From Chlamydiota bacterium (lineage in GTDB: Bacteria > Chlamydiota > Chlamydiia > Chlamydiales > JABDDJ01), in the NCBI GenBank assembly GCA_013287645.1, contig JABDDJ010000020.1, positions 1 to 42,204 of the forward strand: DNA of 42,204 nt, in the 5' to 3' direction. The notes below the pieces were generated by a model. The model did no database searches. It was not told where the DNA came from and worked only from the letters and a program-made list of their open reading frames with translations. Each line of letters opens with the position of its first letter. Within the stretch, counting starts at the first letter, position 1. Positions 10,367 to 18,096 of the stretch are shown one piece after another. The translations under genes and the position numbers were made by a program.

Positions 10367-10639
10367 ATGTGGAAAGTGGAACTCGTTAGTCAAGCCAAAA
10401 AGGCTTTTAAAGAACTACCTCAGAATACTGCCAAAACACTTAGGCTACTATTAGAAGATTTAGAAATGAATGGTTATCAAAGACATAATTGGCCAAACTT
10501 TAGTAAATTGAAGGATTCTATCTATCATTGTCATTTAGAGAAAGGTAGACCAACCTACGTAGCTTGTTGGAGAGTCTTTAAAAACGAGAAATTAATAGAG
10601 GTTTATTATGCTGGGACACACGAAAAAGCACCATACTAA
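10367..10639 (+). CDS. RelE/HigB-like type II toxin
   Basis: Small basic protein of 90 residues (MWKVELVSQAKKAFKELP at the start) with the RelE/ParE-superfamily pattern: an N-terminal strand, a two-helix region, then a strand-rich half with KLKDSIYHCHLEKGRPTY and a C-terminal [11 protein letters not shown]. Members usually cleave mRNA on the ribosome. I chose ATG 10367 because AGG lies 7 bases upstream and the earlier in-frame ATG (10346) overlaps the promoter's -10 box. The antitoxin follows with a 32-base overlap; toxin-first order is typical of higBA-like modules. Confidence 0.8.
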   Translation: MWKVELVSQAKKAFKELPQNTAKTLRLLLEDLEMNGYQRHNWPNFSKLKDSIYHCHLEKGRPTYVACWRVFKNEKLIEVYYAGTHEKAPY

Positions 10640-10922
10640 TGAATGGGTCCTTTCTTATGAAAAACCCAAAAAAGAGCCTATAAAGGATTCTATCGATTGG
10701 AAAACAGCAGCTAAAGAAGCCTTTGGAGATATGCCAAGCACTGCATTAAATTTGCGAGGCTTAAGAAACAGAGAGGGTCTAACTCAAGAAGAACTAGGCC
10801 AAGCAATTGGTGTCGAACAATCCAATATATCTAAAATGGAGAGAGGTAAACGTCAAATTGGAGTAAAAATTGCTAAGCGTTTAGCACAAACTTTTAACAT
10901 TGATTATCGACTATTCCTTTAA
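10608..10922 (+). CDS. Xre-family antitoxin (HTH) of the toxin-antitoxin pair
   Basis: 104 residues. The C-terminal half is a classical Xre/Cro helix-turn-helix ([20 protein letters not shown] then [17 protein letters not shown]). The N-terminal half is charged and probably holds the toxin-neutralising segment. AGAGG precedes the ATG at good spacing within the toxin gene, so translation is coupled. The protein probably also represses the operon through the palindrome at 10325-10344. Its last 12 bases overlap the 3' end of the convergent ispF gene, so the module abuts ispF with no spacer. Confidence 0.88.
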   Translation: MLGHTKKHHTNEWVLSYEKPKKEPIKDSIDWKTAAKEAFGDMPSTALNLRGLRNREGLTQEELGQAIGVEQSNISKMERGKRQIGVKIAKRLAQTFNIDYRLFL

Positions 10923-11423
10923 CTCCTCCATGGTGGTGAGGATGACGAAGCACTGAACGCCGTCTCCACAGCCAAAGTCTGTAAGGCCTTCGCCCGATGT
11001 GGCTGTGATGCCTACCTGCGAGACATCTATCTGCAGCACATTAGCAAGGTTTTGGCGCATCGCTAAAAGATGTTTTTTAAAGTGGGGACGCTTCGCCTCA
11101 ATGGTGATAGCAACATGGGTAATAGACTGATTTCCGAGGGTCTTTAATGCCTCTACAAGATATACCTCACTATCGGTAATCCCATCTCTAAGGCATAAAT
11201 CATCTGCCAACGCACCCATAATCAACACATGACTCAAAGATGAAATAGCATTACAAACTGCATGATAGACCACATCACCATCTGAATTAGCATTAAAGCC
11301 GGGCATATCTTCAAAAATATGCCCACATATGACCAACGGCTTGGATGAATCGGGTGGCAAAAAGCGATGGCTATCTTGTCCAATACCTGTACGTACTATC
11401 GGAAAGCGTCGGTGCTGTGTCAT
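10911..11423 (-). CDS. ispF: 2-C-methyl-D-erythritol 2,4-cyclodiphosphate synthase
   Basis: MEP-pathway enzyme that cyclises CDP-methylerythritol 2-phosphate on the way to isoprenoids. Metal-binding residues are Asp17 and His19 in IGQDSHRF and His54 in [14 protein letters not shown]. The C-terminal [20 protein letters not shown] matches the conserved CDP-binding segment (TTTEKLGFTGRGEGI in E. coli). At 170 residues it is slightly longer than usual (about 160). The last codons overlap the antitoxin gene on the other strand. Confidence 0.94.
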   Translation of the reverse strand: MTQHRRFPIVRTGIGQDSHRFLPPDSSKPLVICGHIFEDMPGFNANSDGDVVYHAVCNAISSLSHVLIMGALADDLCLRDGITDSEVYLVEALKTLGNQSITHVAITIEAKRPHFKKHLLAMRQNLANVLQIDVSQVGITATSGEGLTDFGCGDGVQCFVILTTMEELKE

Positions 11424-11476
11424 TTATCCCTCAGGTTTCTAAAAAATTTAGCGGGTTTATCGCAATTTTAGCAACC

Positions 11477-14002
11477 TCAAAGATACAAGTGCGGATAGGG
11501 TAAAACAGGTTTGGTATTATCATTTATAGGGTTATTTATAACCCACTTAAAGTCCTCCAATGTGACACAGAACTCTTCTTCTTCTTTTTCATTCTGTCTA
11601 TCTAATGCATGGTCTATAGCGCGATTTACTAATGCTTTAAGTGAGGCACCACTCAATTTTCCGCAAATAGACGCCACTTCTTTGAGATTTACTTTTAAGT
11701 AATTATTTTCTCGTAGCTTCTCAGTATGTATTTCTAAAATTTCAATTCTTTGCTGCTCTTCGGGGAATCCAATTTGAATGTGCAACCCGAATCGGTTTTC
11801 TCTTAAGAGCGCCGTATCAATCATCTCTATGTGATTTGTCATCCCCATCACAATAATATTTGGGCGATGCTTTTTATTAAATCCATCCATGCGAGCTAAC
11901 AATTCGGAAATAGGAGTATTTTCCCAACTTCTTTTTTCTGCTCCGCGCTGATTAAATAAGGATTCAAATTCATCGAGCAAAATAATGCGCAATTCTTCGT
12001 CATCATCCTGAATATTAAAGAGCTCACGTATTTCTTTCTCAGTTTTACCTACCAAGCTGTGAATAAGTTCTGTGGCAGCCTTTTTTATAATATGTTTTGC
12101 GCCTAAGTATTTAGCTAATGCTTCAGCTATGGAAGTTTTTCCTGTTCCTGTAGGTCCATAAAATAATATGCCACATTCGGGCGATCTTCCTAGCTTTTTC
12201 ATGAGATCTTTTTGATCTGTTAATGCTCTTTTTATGCGTTTGAGTTCATTTAATGTTTTTTCATTAATTCCACCTACACCATACGTTTTAAGGACTTCTT
12301 TAAGGTCATTGCTTTGAGTATTATTTACTTTTTCTGAGAAGATTATCACTGGAGCGAGTGTGCTTTCTGAAGAGCAATCATCCTTATTTTCAAACTGATG
12401 GGGTTTAAATTTAATTTTTGTTTGCTCAGTAATCTTTCCTAAAGAAGGATAGGTAGAAGGTGATTCATTTAAGAATTTTACATGCGTGGCTTCAATAACA
12501 ATGAGTCGAAATTCTTTATCATGAAATCTTAATTCTTGGTCCTTAATAATTGTAGGTATCTTTTCTTGAACAAAATTTTTCAACACTGTTTTGCTAATTG
12601 CAACATTTTTAGGCTTAGGGTTAGCACCTATTCTTACACCAAAGGTAACTTGCTGCACGGGCTCTGCTTTTCGTGATTTACAAAAATGAATAGCGTCTTT
12701 GATTCTGGTTTTGTCAATGCTAATTGACAACTGAGTATTTTGATCTAGTTCCCACCATTTAGTCGGAAACTCTCCAATGGGAACGGGTTTCATTTCCCCA
12801 TCATCTCCCCCTACAATTTTCAAATCTAAAGTATAAGAAAACCCATTATTATCTTTTACAATTACTTTCCAAGTACCATTCCATACAATATTGCCATCTT
12901 TTATAAGAGCAGAAACGAGTTCGTCATTATAGAAATAGATGTCATCTTTTGAATTTGTTTGTTGGTGTGTACGAATATTGATAAGGTCTATTAGTAACAA
13001 GTTAGCTTTACTAAAAGAGGAATCTCCCAGCGAAATTTTTGAATTATCAAGTTCAAAAATCAAATTTGTGCCTTCATCAAAAGGGACTTGGATTCTAGTT
13101 TTCGAATTTTTTCTTTCATCATCCTCCGAATAGATACGTCCTGTCTTTAAATCTGTTATGCTGTCTATAGTTAAAAGATGCTCTATATTGTTTTCTGTAT
13201 ATTTCCACTTTTGTCCTATGAAAAGGAGTTCTCCTTTATGTTCCTTTAAAAGAGTTTTTCTAAGGTCCTTATCACAAATGAAATAGGGTCCTTGAGATAC
13301 CGATCCGTTTTCCCAAAGTCGACCTGGGAGGCTTACCCGGAGAAGAATTTTAGCATTCTCAATATAAATAGGGAGATTCTCAATGTTATTCAACTTTTCT
13401 AATCCTGGTATCATAAATAATTCGATTTTAGAACTCTTTACTAGTTCTCCAAAAATTCGATCTTGTGCATAAGAAGTTGAGTTGGTGTTGGTAGTGAATT
13501 TACATACAAGTACTTTGAATGCTAGATTATAGATTACTATAACCAGAATTTGACCTTCAGTAATGTAATCACCTAAAAAAGTTTTTGAAAATTCTTCAGT
13601 TAATTTATCGGGTTTAATATCGGGAATCCCTGTACTATTTGGTAAAACGGTTTCTGCAATAATCTGTATTTTTATGCTATTAACCTGATCATGTTCGGGT
13701 TTTTTACTTTTATAGGGAGTTAACGCAAAGTCTACATGGTTGATGACATTCTTAGGCGCCAACCCTTGCGTAATATCAAATAGAGTACTTGCAGATACTA
13801 AAGCTGTATTTCCATTAAGTGAGTTTAACGGTAATTCTTCATATCTAAACACTCTATCCCTTACCTTTACATGAGTAGTATCTGGCGGTAAAGTCTGCAC
13901 AATAGAAGAAGAGAGTTGAATTTTAGGGCTTACTTCAAATCTTGTTTGATCGACAACTAATGTGACGTTTATTGGAGTTCGCGCGCACGCTTCTGTTGAC
14001 AT
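11477..14002 (-). CDS. NSF/Cdc48-like AAA+ ATPase with expanded N-terminal region
   Basis: 841 residues from ATG 14002. I chose it because AGGAGG lies six bases upstream; the ATG at 14008 directly abuts that site. Numbers below count from 14008. The first 170 residues resemble the eukaryotic NSF N-domain: a beta-rich part, then ALTPYKSKK, SIKIQIIAE and DKLTEEFSKTFLG...EGQILVIVIYNLAFKVLV, which lines up with NSF's [20 protein letters not shown] segment. Similar helix-plus-strands units seem to recur at about 220-284, 315-399 and 451-512. A single AAA module follows: Walker A GPTGTGKT (618-625), Walker B IILLDE (675-680), sensor 1 GMTN (722-725), arginine fingers in ALLRENRFG, then an NSF-like tail (IGFPEEQQRIEILEIHTEKL, LSGASLKALVNRA). 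The pore loop reads SLVG, without the aromatic residue of NSF D1. No D2 domain is present. The gene is visibly AT-rich. A role in handling host SNAREs is conceivable but unproven. Confidence 0.8.
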   Translation of the reverse strand: MSTEACARTPINVTLVVDQTRFEVSPKIQLSSSIVQTLPPDTTHVKVRDRVFRYEELPLNSLNGNTALVSASTLFDITQGLAPKNVINHVDFALTPYKSKKPEHDQVNSIKIQIIAETVLPNSTGIPDIKPDKLTEEFSKTFLGDYITEGQILVIVIYNLAFKVLVCKFTTNTNSTSYAQDRIFGELVKSSKIELFMIPGLEKLNNIENLPIYIENAKILLRVSLPGRLWENGSVSQGPYFICDKDLRKTLLKEHKGELLFIGQKWKYTENNIEHLLTIDSITDLKTGRIYSEDDERKNSKTRIQVPFDEGTNLIFELDNSKISLGDSSFSKANLLLIDLINIRTHQQTNSKDDIYFYNDELVSALIKDGNIVWNGTWKVIVKDNNGFSYTLDLKIVGGDDGEMKPVPIGEFPTKWWELDQNTQLSISIDKTRIKDAIHFCKSRKAEPVQQVTFGVRIGANPKPKNVAISKTVLKNFVQEKIPTIIKDQELRFHDKEFRLIVIEATHVKFLNESPSTYPSLGKITEQTKIKFKPHQFENKDDCSSESTLAPVIIFSEKVNNTQSNDLKEVLKTYGVGGINEKTLNELKRIKRALTDQKDLMKKLGRSPECGILFYGPTGTGKTSIAEALAKYLGAKHIIKKAATELIHSLVGKTEKEIRELFNIQDDDEELRIILLDEFESLFNQRGAEKRSWENTPISELLARMDGFNKKHRPNIIVMGMTNHIEMIDTALLRENRFGLHIQIGFPEEQQRIEILEIHTEKLRENNYLKVNLKEVASICGKLSGASLKALVNRAIDHALDRQNEKEEEEFCVTLEDFKWVINNPINDNTKPVLPYPHLYL

Positions 14003-14255
14003 AGCCATCCTCCTCTTAAATGACAGATTTTAAAAAATACATATTTCTGTCTGCCCCCTCTCATTACTACGCTTCGTAAATTTCTACAAGAAAAGATCGT
14101 CAACATTTAAAATAAAAATGAGCATCAGAAAAATTTTTGGAAATTCAACTAAATTTCTTTGCATTCTATTTATTATTTGTTATTTTGACGATAAGTAAGT
14201 TAATAGAATTTTTTACTATATGCTGAAAACTCGAAATATTCCCTGGAAGTGATGT
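14003..14255. other. AT-rich divergent spacer between the NSF-like gene and murA
   Basis: About 250 bases without a gene, very rich in A and T. It contains AAGAGGAGG, the ribosome-binding site for the NSF-like gene, at its left end and CTGGAAG, that of murA, at its right end. I could not identify a convincing promoter pair for either gene, and saw no RNA gene. Confidence 0.6.
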
Positions 14256-15659
14256 ATGGAAGTGCTTAAGATTCAAGGTGGTATACCGTTAAAAGGACAT
14301 GTTCGCGCTGCGGGAGCCAAAAATGCAATTACTAAATTATTAGTTGCTTCACTTTTATCCGATAAACCTTGTCATTTTTATAATGTCCCTTCCATAGGTG
14401 ATGTCGAAGTCACTGTATCGCTCTGTCAGGAAATCGGTATGCAAGTCTCCTGGGACCGTGAAAAAGGCGAAATGCATGTAGTAACTAAAGAGCTAAAGAC
14501 CTCCTATATTCCTCAGAGGTTCTCTGGGTCTAACCGCATTCCTATTTTGATGATGGGTGCCCTTCTAGGACGTACTGACGAAGATATTATTGTTCCTGTA
14601 GCTGGCGGTTGTGACCTTGGACAAAGGCCTGTAGATTTCCATATTTCTGCCCTAGAGTCCTTAGGAGCAAGCGTCGAATACCGTCCTATGAAGCGTCAAG
14701 GAGCCTATTTTGCACGTGCTCATAACGGCCTTCAAGGCAATCAGATTACTTTGCCTTTTCCCTCTGTAGGAGCTACTGAAAATACTATTTTGGCCAGCGT
14801 AACAGCACGTGGAACAACAGTGATAAGAAATGCTGCAATGGAGCCCGAAATCATTGATTTAATCCTATTCTTGCAGAAGCTAGGAGCCAATATCACGGTT
14901 GACGTAGACAGAACTATCCGTATCCAAGGAACACGCCGCTTTTACGAAGTTCAGCATACAGTCCTGTCGGATCGTATTGAGGCAGCATCCTGGGGGATGG
15001 CAGCTATCTGCACAAAAGGAAGAGTCTTTGTAGAAGGCGCACAGCATTTGCATATGATTACCTTTTTGAATAAGATCAGAGAGGTAGGGGGCGCTTTTGA
15101 TGTACGCCACAACGGGATTGAGTTTTTCTATGACGGACCATTAGAAGGCGGCCTACATGTAGAAACAGACGTGCATCCAGGCTTTATGACAGATTGGCAG
15201 CAGCCTTTTGTAGTTTTATTGACACAGGCTGCAGGCTCTTCAGTCATCCATGAAACGGTTTATGAAAAGCGATTCGGATATGCAGAGACATTGCAGGAGA
15301 TGGGTGCAGATATAACCCTGTTTAAGCAGTGTTTAGGAGGAAAGTGCTGTCGGTATGCTTCCAAAAATTATGCCCATAGCATGATTGTCAAGGGACCAAG
15401 TCCATTGACTGCACGCGAAATCTCAGTGCCGGATCTGCGAGCAGGCTTTGCCTATGTGATGGCAGCATGCTTAGCGTCAGGACAATCGGTGATTTCAGGA
15501 GTGCAGTTTTTAGATAGAGGATATGAGAACTTAGCAGGCAAGTTGGCAGGTTTGGGAGTACAGATTGAGCGCTCGACAGTGAAAGATCCAGTTCCGGTGA
15601 TGCTACCTATGGCTGTTGATGAGGAAGAAGAAGTAAAGTTGGAAGAGTGTCTTGCTTAG
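14256..15659 (+). CDS. murA: UDP-N-acetylglucosamine 1-carboxyvinyltransferase (MurA)
   Basis: First committed step of peptidoglycan synthesis: transfers enolpyruvate from PEP to UDP-GlcNAc. The N-terminal AAGAKNAITKLLVASLL carries the conserved Lys22-Asn23. The active-site loop reads AGGCDLGQRPVDFHI with Cys119, the residue attacked by fosfomycin; in C. trachomatis MurA this position is Asp (established). The catalytic-Asp region PGFMTDWQQPF and the ETVYEKRFGYAETLQEMGAD segment are present. At 467 residues it is longer than E. coli MurA (419), partly through an acidic C-terminal tail. GGAAG precedes the ATG. The epmB-like gene follows after about 50 bases. Confidence 0.97.
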   Translation: MEVLKIQGGIPLKGHVRAAGAKNAITKLLVASLLSDKPCHFYNVPSIGDVEVTVSLCQEIGMQVSWDREKGEMHVVTKELKTSYIPQRFSGSNRIPILMMGALLGRTDEDIIVPVAGGCDLGQRPVDFHISALESLGASVEYRPMKRQGAYFARAHNGLQGNQITLPFPSVGATENTILASVTARGTTVIRNAAMEPEIIDLILFLQKLGANITVDVDRTIRIQGTRRFYEVQHTVLSDRIEAASWGMAAICTKGRVFVEGAQHLHMITFLNKIREVGGAFDVRHNGIEFFYDGPLEGGLHVETDVHPGFMTDWQQPFVVLLTQAAGSSVIHETVYEKRFGYAETLQEMGADITLFKQCLGGKCCRYASKNYAHSMIVKGPSPLTAREISVPDLRAGFAYVMAACLASGQSVISGVQFLDRGYENLAGKLAGLGVQIERSTVKDPVPVMLPMAVDEEEEVKLEECLA

Positions 15660-15711
15660 ATAATCACGCTTCGTTATTCTATAACTCTTTGATTTTTTGA
15701 AGGTTATAATA

Positions 15712-16680
15712 ATGCAGCGCTGGCAAGAAGTTTTAAAATCTAATTTTAGAGACCTTACAAAACTCGCCGATTTTTTAGAGTTAGATGAAGAGCAGCGCAG
15801 AAGCCTGTTTATTCGACAAAACTTTCCTTTAAATTTACCACTACGCCTTGCAACGAAGATCGCTAAGCGCAAACTAGATGACCCTATCTTGCGCCAATTT
15901 GTTCCTGTCACAGATGAGAGTTTCTCCGTGGAACAATTTGTCCTAGATCCCCTAGGAGAGTCACGTTGCATCCAGAAAGGGAAGTTGCTGCATAAGTATA
16001 GAGGACGTGTATTGCTTGTTTGTACAAGTGCGTGTGCGATGCATTGCCGCTATTGCTTTCGACAGCACTACCCCTATGAAACAGAAAAAAAAGACTTTCA
16101 AGAAGAGCTTGAGTATATTTTCCAAGATCAGAGCGTCCGTGAGGTTATTTTAAGCGGAGGAGATCCCCTATCCCTTCCTGATTTTCGCCTCAAGGAATTA
16201 TTTACAGCTCTGTCGACAATGAATCATGTCAAACGCATTAGATTTCATTCACGTTTTCCGATTGGAATTCCAGAACGCATTGATGACTCTTTTTGTGAAA
16301 TCATGCGGACGATTAAGCAGCAAGTTTGGTTTGTAGTGCATGTCAACCATCCCCGAGAACTGGATGAGGATGTACTAAAACATCTAAATAAGCTGCAAAA
16401 AGCAGGTGCAATTCTGCTCAATCAATCCGTACTACTTCGTGGGGTTAATGATTCTGTAGATGTTCTAGTAGAGCTATCAGAAAAGCTAGTTGACAATGGG
16501 ATAGTGCCCTATTATTTGCACCAGCTTGATCAAGTTAAAGGGACAGCCCATTTTGAGGTCGACAAAGAACATGGCAAAGAGTTGTTGAGAGAAATGGAAA
16601 AGTACCTTTCTGGGTATGCCTTGCCAAAGTATGCACAAGAGATCGCAGGCGAAGAATCCAAGAAGCTCATTTTTTATTAA
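15712..16680 (+). CDS. epmB: EpmB-type radical SAM lysine 2,3-aminomutase (EF-P modification)
   Basis: 322 residues; KamA-family radical SAM enzyme. The cluster motif is CAMHCRYC (Cys108, Cys112, Cys115 from ATG 15712), followed by FRQHYPY and the SAM-binding ILSGGDPLSLP. The C-terminal ALPKYAQEIAGEESKK carries the likely PLP-binding lysine. Length and the LLHKYRGR lead-in match EpmB (YjeK), which converts alpha-lysine to beta-lysine for elongation factor P, rather than the larger catabolic KamA. I chose ATG 15712 with AAGG upstream over an in-frame TTG at 15697. EpmA and EF-P are not in the window, so the substrate is by family only. The stop codon lies inside the hairpin repeat at 16678. 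Confidence 0.88.
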   Translation: MQRWQEVLKSNFRDLTKLADFLELDEEQRRSLFIRQNFPLNLPLRLATKIAKRKLDDPILRQFVPVTDESFSVEQFVLDPLGESRCIQKGKLLHKYRGRVLLVCTSACAMHCRYCFRQHYPYETEKKDFQEELEYIFQDQSVREVILSGGDPLSLPDFRLKELFTALSTMNHVKRIRFHSRFPIGIPERIDDSFCEIMRTIKQQVWFVVHVNHPRELDEDVLKHLNKLQKAGAILLNQSVLLRGVNDSVDVLVELSEKLVDNGIVPYYLHQLDQVKGTAHFEVDKEHGKELLREMEKYLSGYALPKYAQEIAGEESKKLIFY

Positions 16681-16742
16681 ACGCAAAGTCGCAAAGGCGC
16701 AAAGAAATTCTTATACTTTGCGCCTTTGCGTCTTTGCGTTTA
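16678..16742. repeat. GCAAAG-type hairpin repeat between convergent genes
   Basis: Two 27-base arms (16678-16704 and 16716-16742) pair at 26 of 27 positions around an 11-base loop. Each arm is made of the heptamer CGCAAAG with variants and begins TAAACGCAAAG. The left arm supplies the stop codon of the epmB-like gene. Its place between convergent genes suggests it helps end both transcripts, although there is no clear U-run. Confidence 0.9.
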
Positions 16743-16749
16743 ATAATGC

Positions 16750-18087
16750 TTACGTTAGATTTAACCAAGCTTTCATGCCGCCTTGGACGTTACTGACATC
16801 TTTGAATCCATGTTGTTGTAGTAACGATGCAGCTATTGACGCTCTATAGCCGCTGCCACAGATTGTTGCGATAGGCTTATCTTTGGGGATCTCTTGGATT
16901 TTCTCTTTGAGGCTGGATAGTTCAATATGAACGGCATTTTCAATATGGCTTGATTTCCACTCAGAGGGGGTTCTGACATCTATCACGTGATATTTGGAAA
17001 GATTGTTTTTTAAATCTTGGGGTGAAACCATGGGGAATTGGGTAAGGTACTCTTCTGCTAATGTATCTGCCAAAATATATCCGACAACATTGTCTAAACC
17101 GACTATCTGTAATGCTGATAGAGCTTTATAAATAGAAAGATCATCCTCTCCAATCAAAACAATCTCTCTGTCATAGGAAATGATTTCGGGTGCCCATGTC
17201 AAAAAAGGGCCTTCAAACGGAACATTAATAGCTCCCGATAAGTGTCCTTGTGCAAATTTCTGCTGATTGCGAATATCGACATAGAACTTATCTTTTTGTG
17301 GCTGAGTTATCTCATCAAGCTCTGGTAACTGCTTTATTAAATGTGGTCCAACTAGATTGAGCTGTTTCATTTTCTTGAAATAACTGGGTGTTCGAGGAAG
17401 GTTGTCGAGCAGCAACTTACTCCATTCGTTTTCTGGAAGTGCCTGTAAAAAGGGATTTGTTTTTCGCTCAATCTCCAGCGTAGACGTTGTCTGAATACCC
17501 ATCCCTTTTCCGCAAAGTGACCCTGCTCCATGAGCTGGATAGATAATGACGCTGTTTGGAAGCGTAGGCAAAAAAATAAATATGCTTTCGTAGAGCTTGT
17601 GTGTGAGATCATTAAGAGCTGTCTCTCCCAAAAGGTCAGGACGTCCTACGCTACCTACAAATAAAAAATCGCCTGTAAAAGCAATAGGAGGCAAATCGTC
17701 TTTTTGTGCAAGCCAAATAAGATGTTCCGGTGTATGTCCTGGGGTATGTTGGCACTTCAATTTAATTGCGCCTAACTGAAGCATCTCTCCATTCTTCACT
17801 ATCTTATCGGCATACTGGGGAATCCATTCTACTCCTCCCATGCCTGAACAGCAAATAATAGGCTCATTATTAAGGCAATCTTTGAGCTCTTTTGATCCTG
17901 AAGCAAAATCTGCATGCACATGTGTTTCTAAAATATAGCGGATCTGTACGTTAGCCTTTTGTGCTGCTTCTAAAATAGGATACACATCGCGCGTCGGATC
18001 AATCACCACTCCCTGTAAGCTCTCTGGATCTACCAGGAGATAGGTGTTGATTGCGAGTCCGGATGTTGTAAATGTCTGTAAATCCAT
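16750..18087 (-). CDS. Metallo-beta-lactamase-fold persulfide dioxygenase-like protein with two rhodanese domains
   Basis: 445 residues. The N-terminal metallo-hydrolase domain (1-210) resembles ETHE1/Blh persulfide dioxygenases: THVHAD (His56, His58, Asp60), HTPGHTPEH (His114, His118), FTGDFLFVGSVGRPDLLG (Asp140) and YPAHGAGSLCGK (His186). Two rhodanese modules follow. The first (about 265-345) has VDIRNQQKFAQGHLSGAINVP but no Cys in its active loop (IGEDD), so it is inactive as a transferase. The second (about 355-443) has the catalytic Cys410 in CGSGYRA. The expected role is oxidation and transfer of sulfane sulfur. It follows leucine dehydrogenase by 9 bases, so the two are probably co-transcribed. 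Confidence 0.88.
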   Translation of the reverse strand: MDLQTFTTSGLAINTYLLVDPESLQGVVIDPTRDVYPILEAAQKANVQIRYILETHVHADFASGSKELKDCLNNEPIICCSGMGGVEWIPQYADKIVKNGEMLQLGAIKLKCQHTPGHTPEHLIWLAQKDDLPPIAFTGDFLFVGSVGRPDLLGETALNDLTHKLYESIFIFLPTLPNSVIIYPAHGAGSLCGKGMGIQTTSTLEIERKTNPFLQALPENEWSKLLLDNLPRTPSYFKKMKQLNLVGPHLIKQLPELDEITQPQKDKFYVDIRNQQKFAQGHLSGAINVPFEGPFLTWAPEIISYDREIVLIGEDDLSIYKALSALQIVGLDNVVGYILADTLAEEYLTQFPMVSPQDLKNNLSKYHVIDVRTPSEWKSSHIENAVHIELSSLKEKIQEIPKDKPIATICGSGYRASIAASLLQQHGFKDVSNVQGGMKAWLNLT

Positions 18088-18096
18088 AGTCTACTC

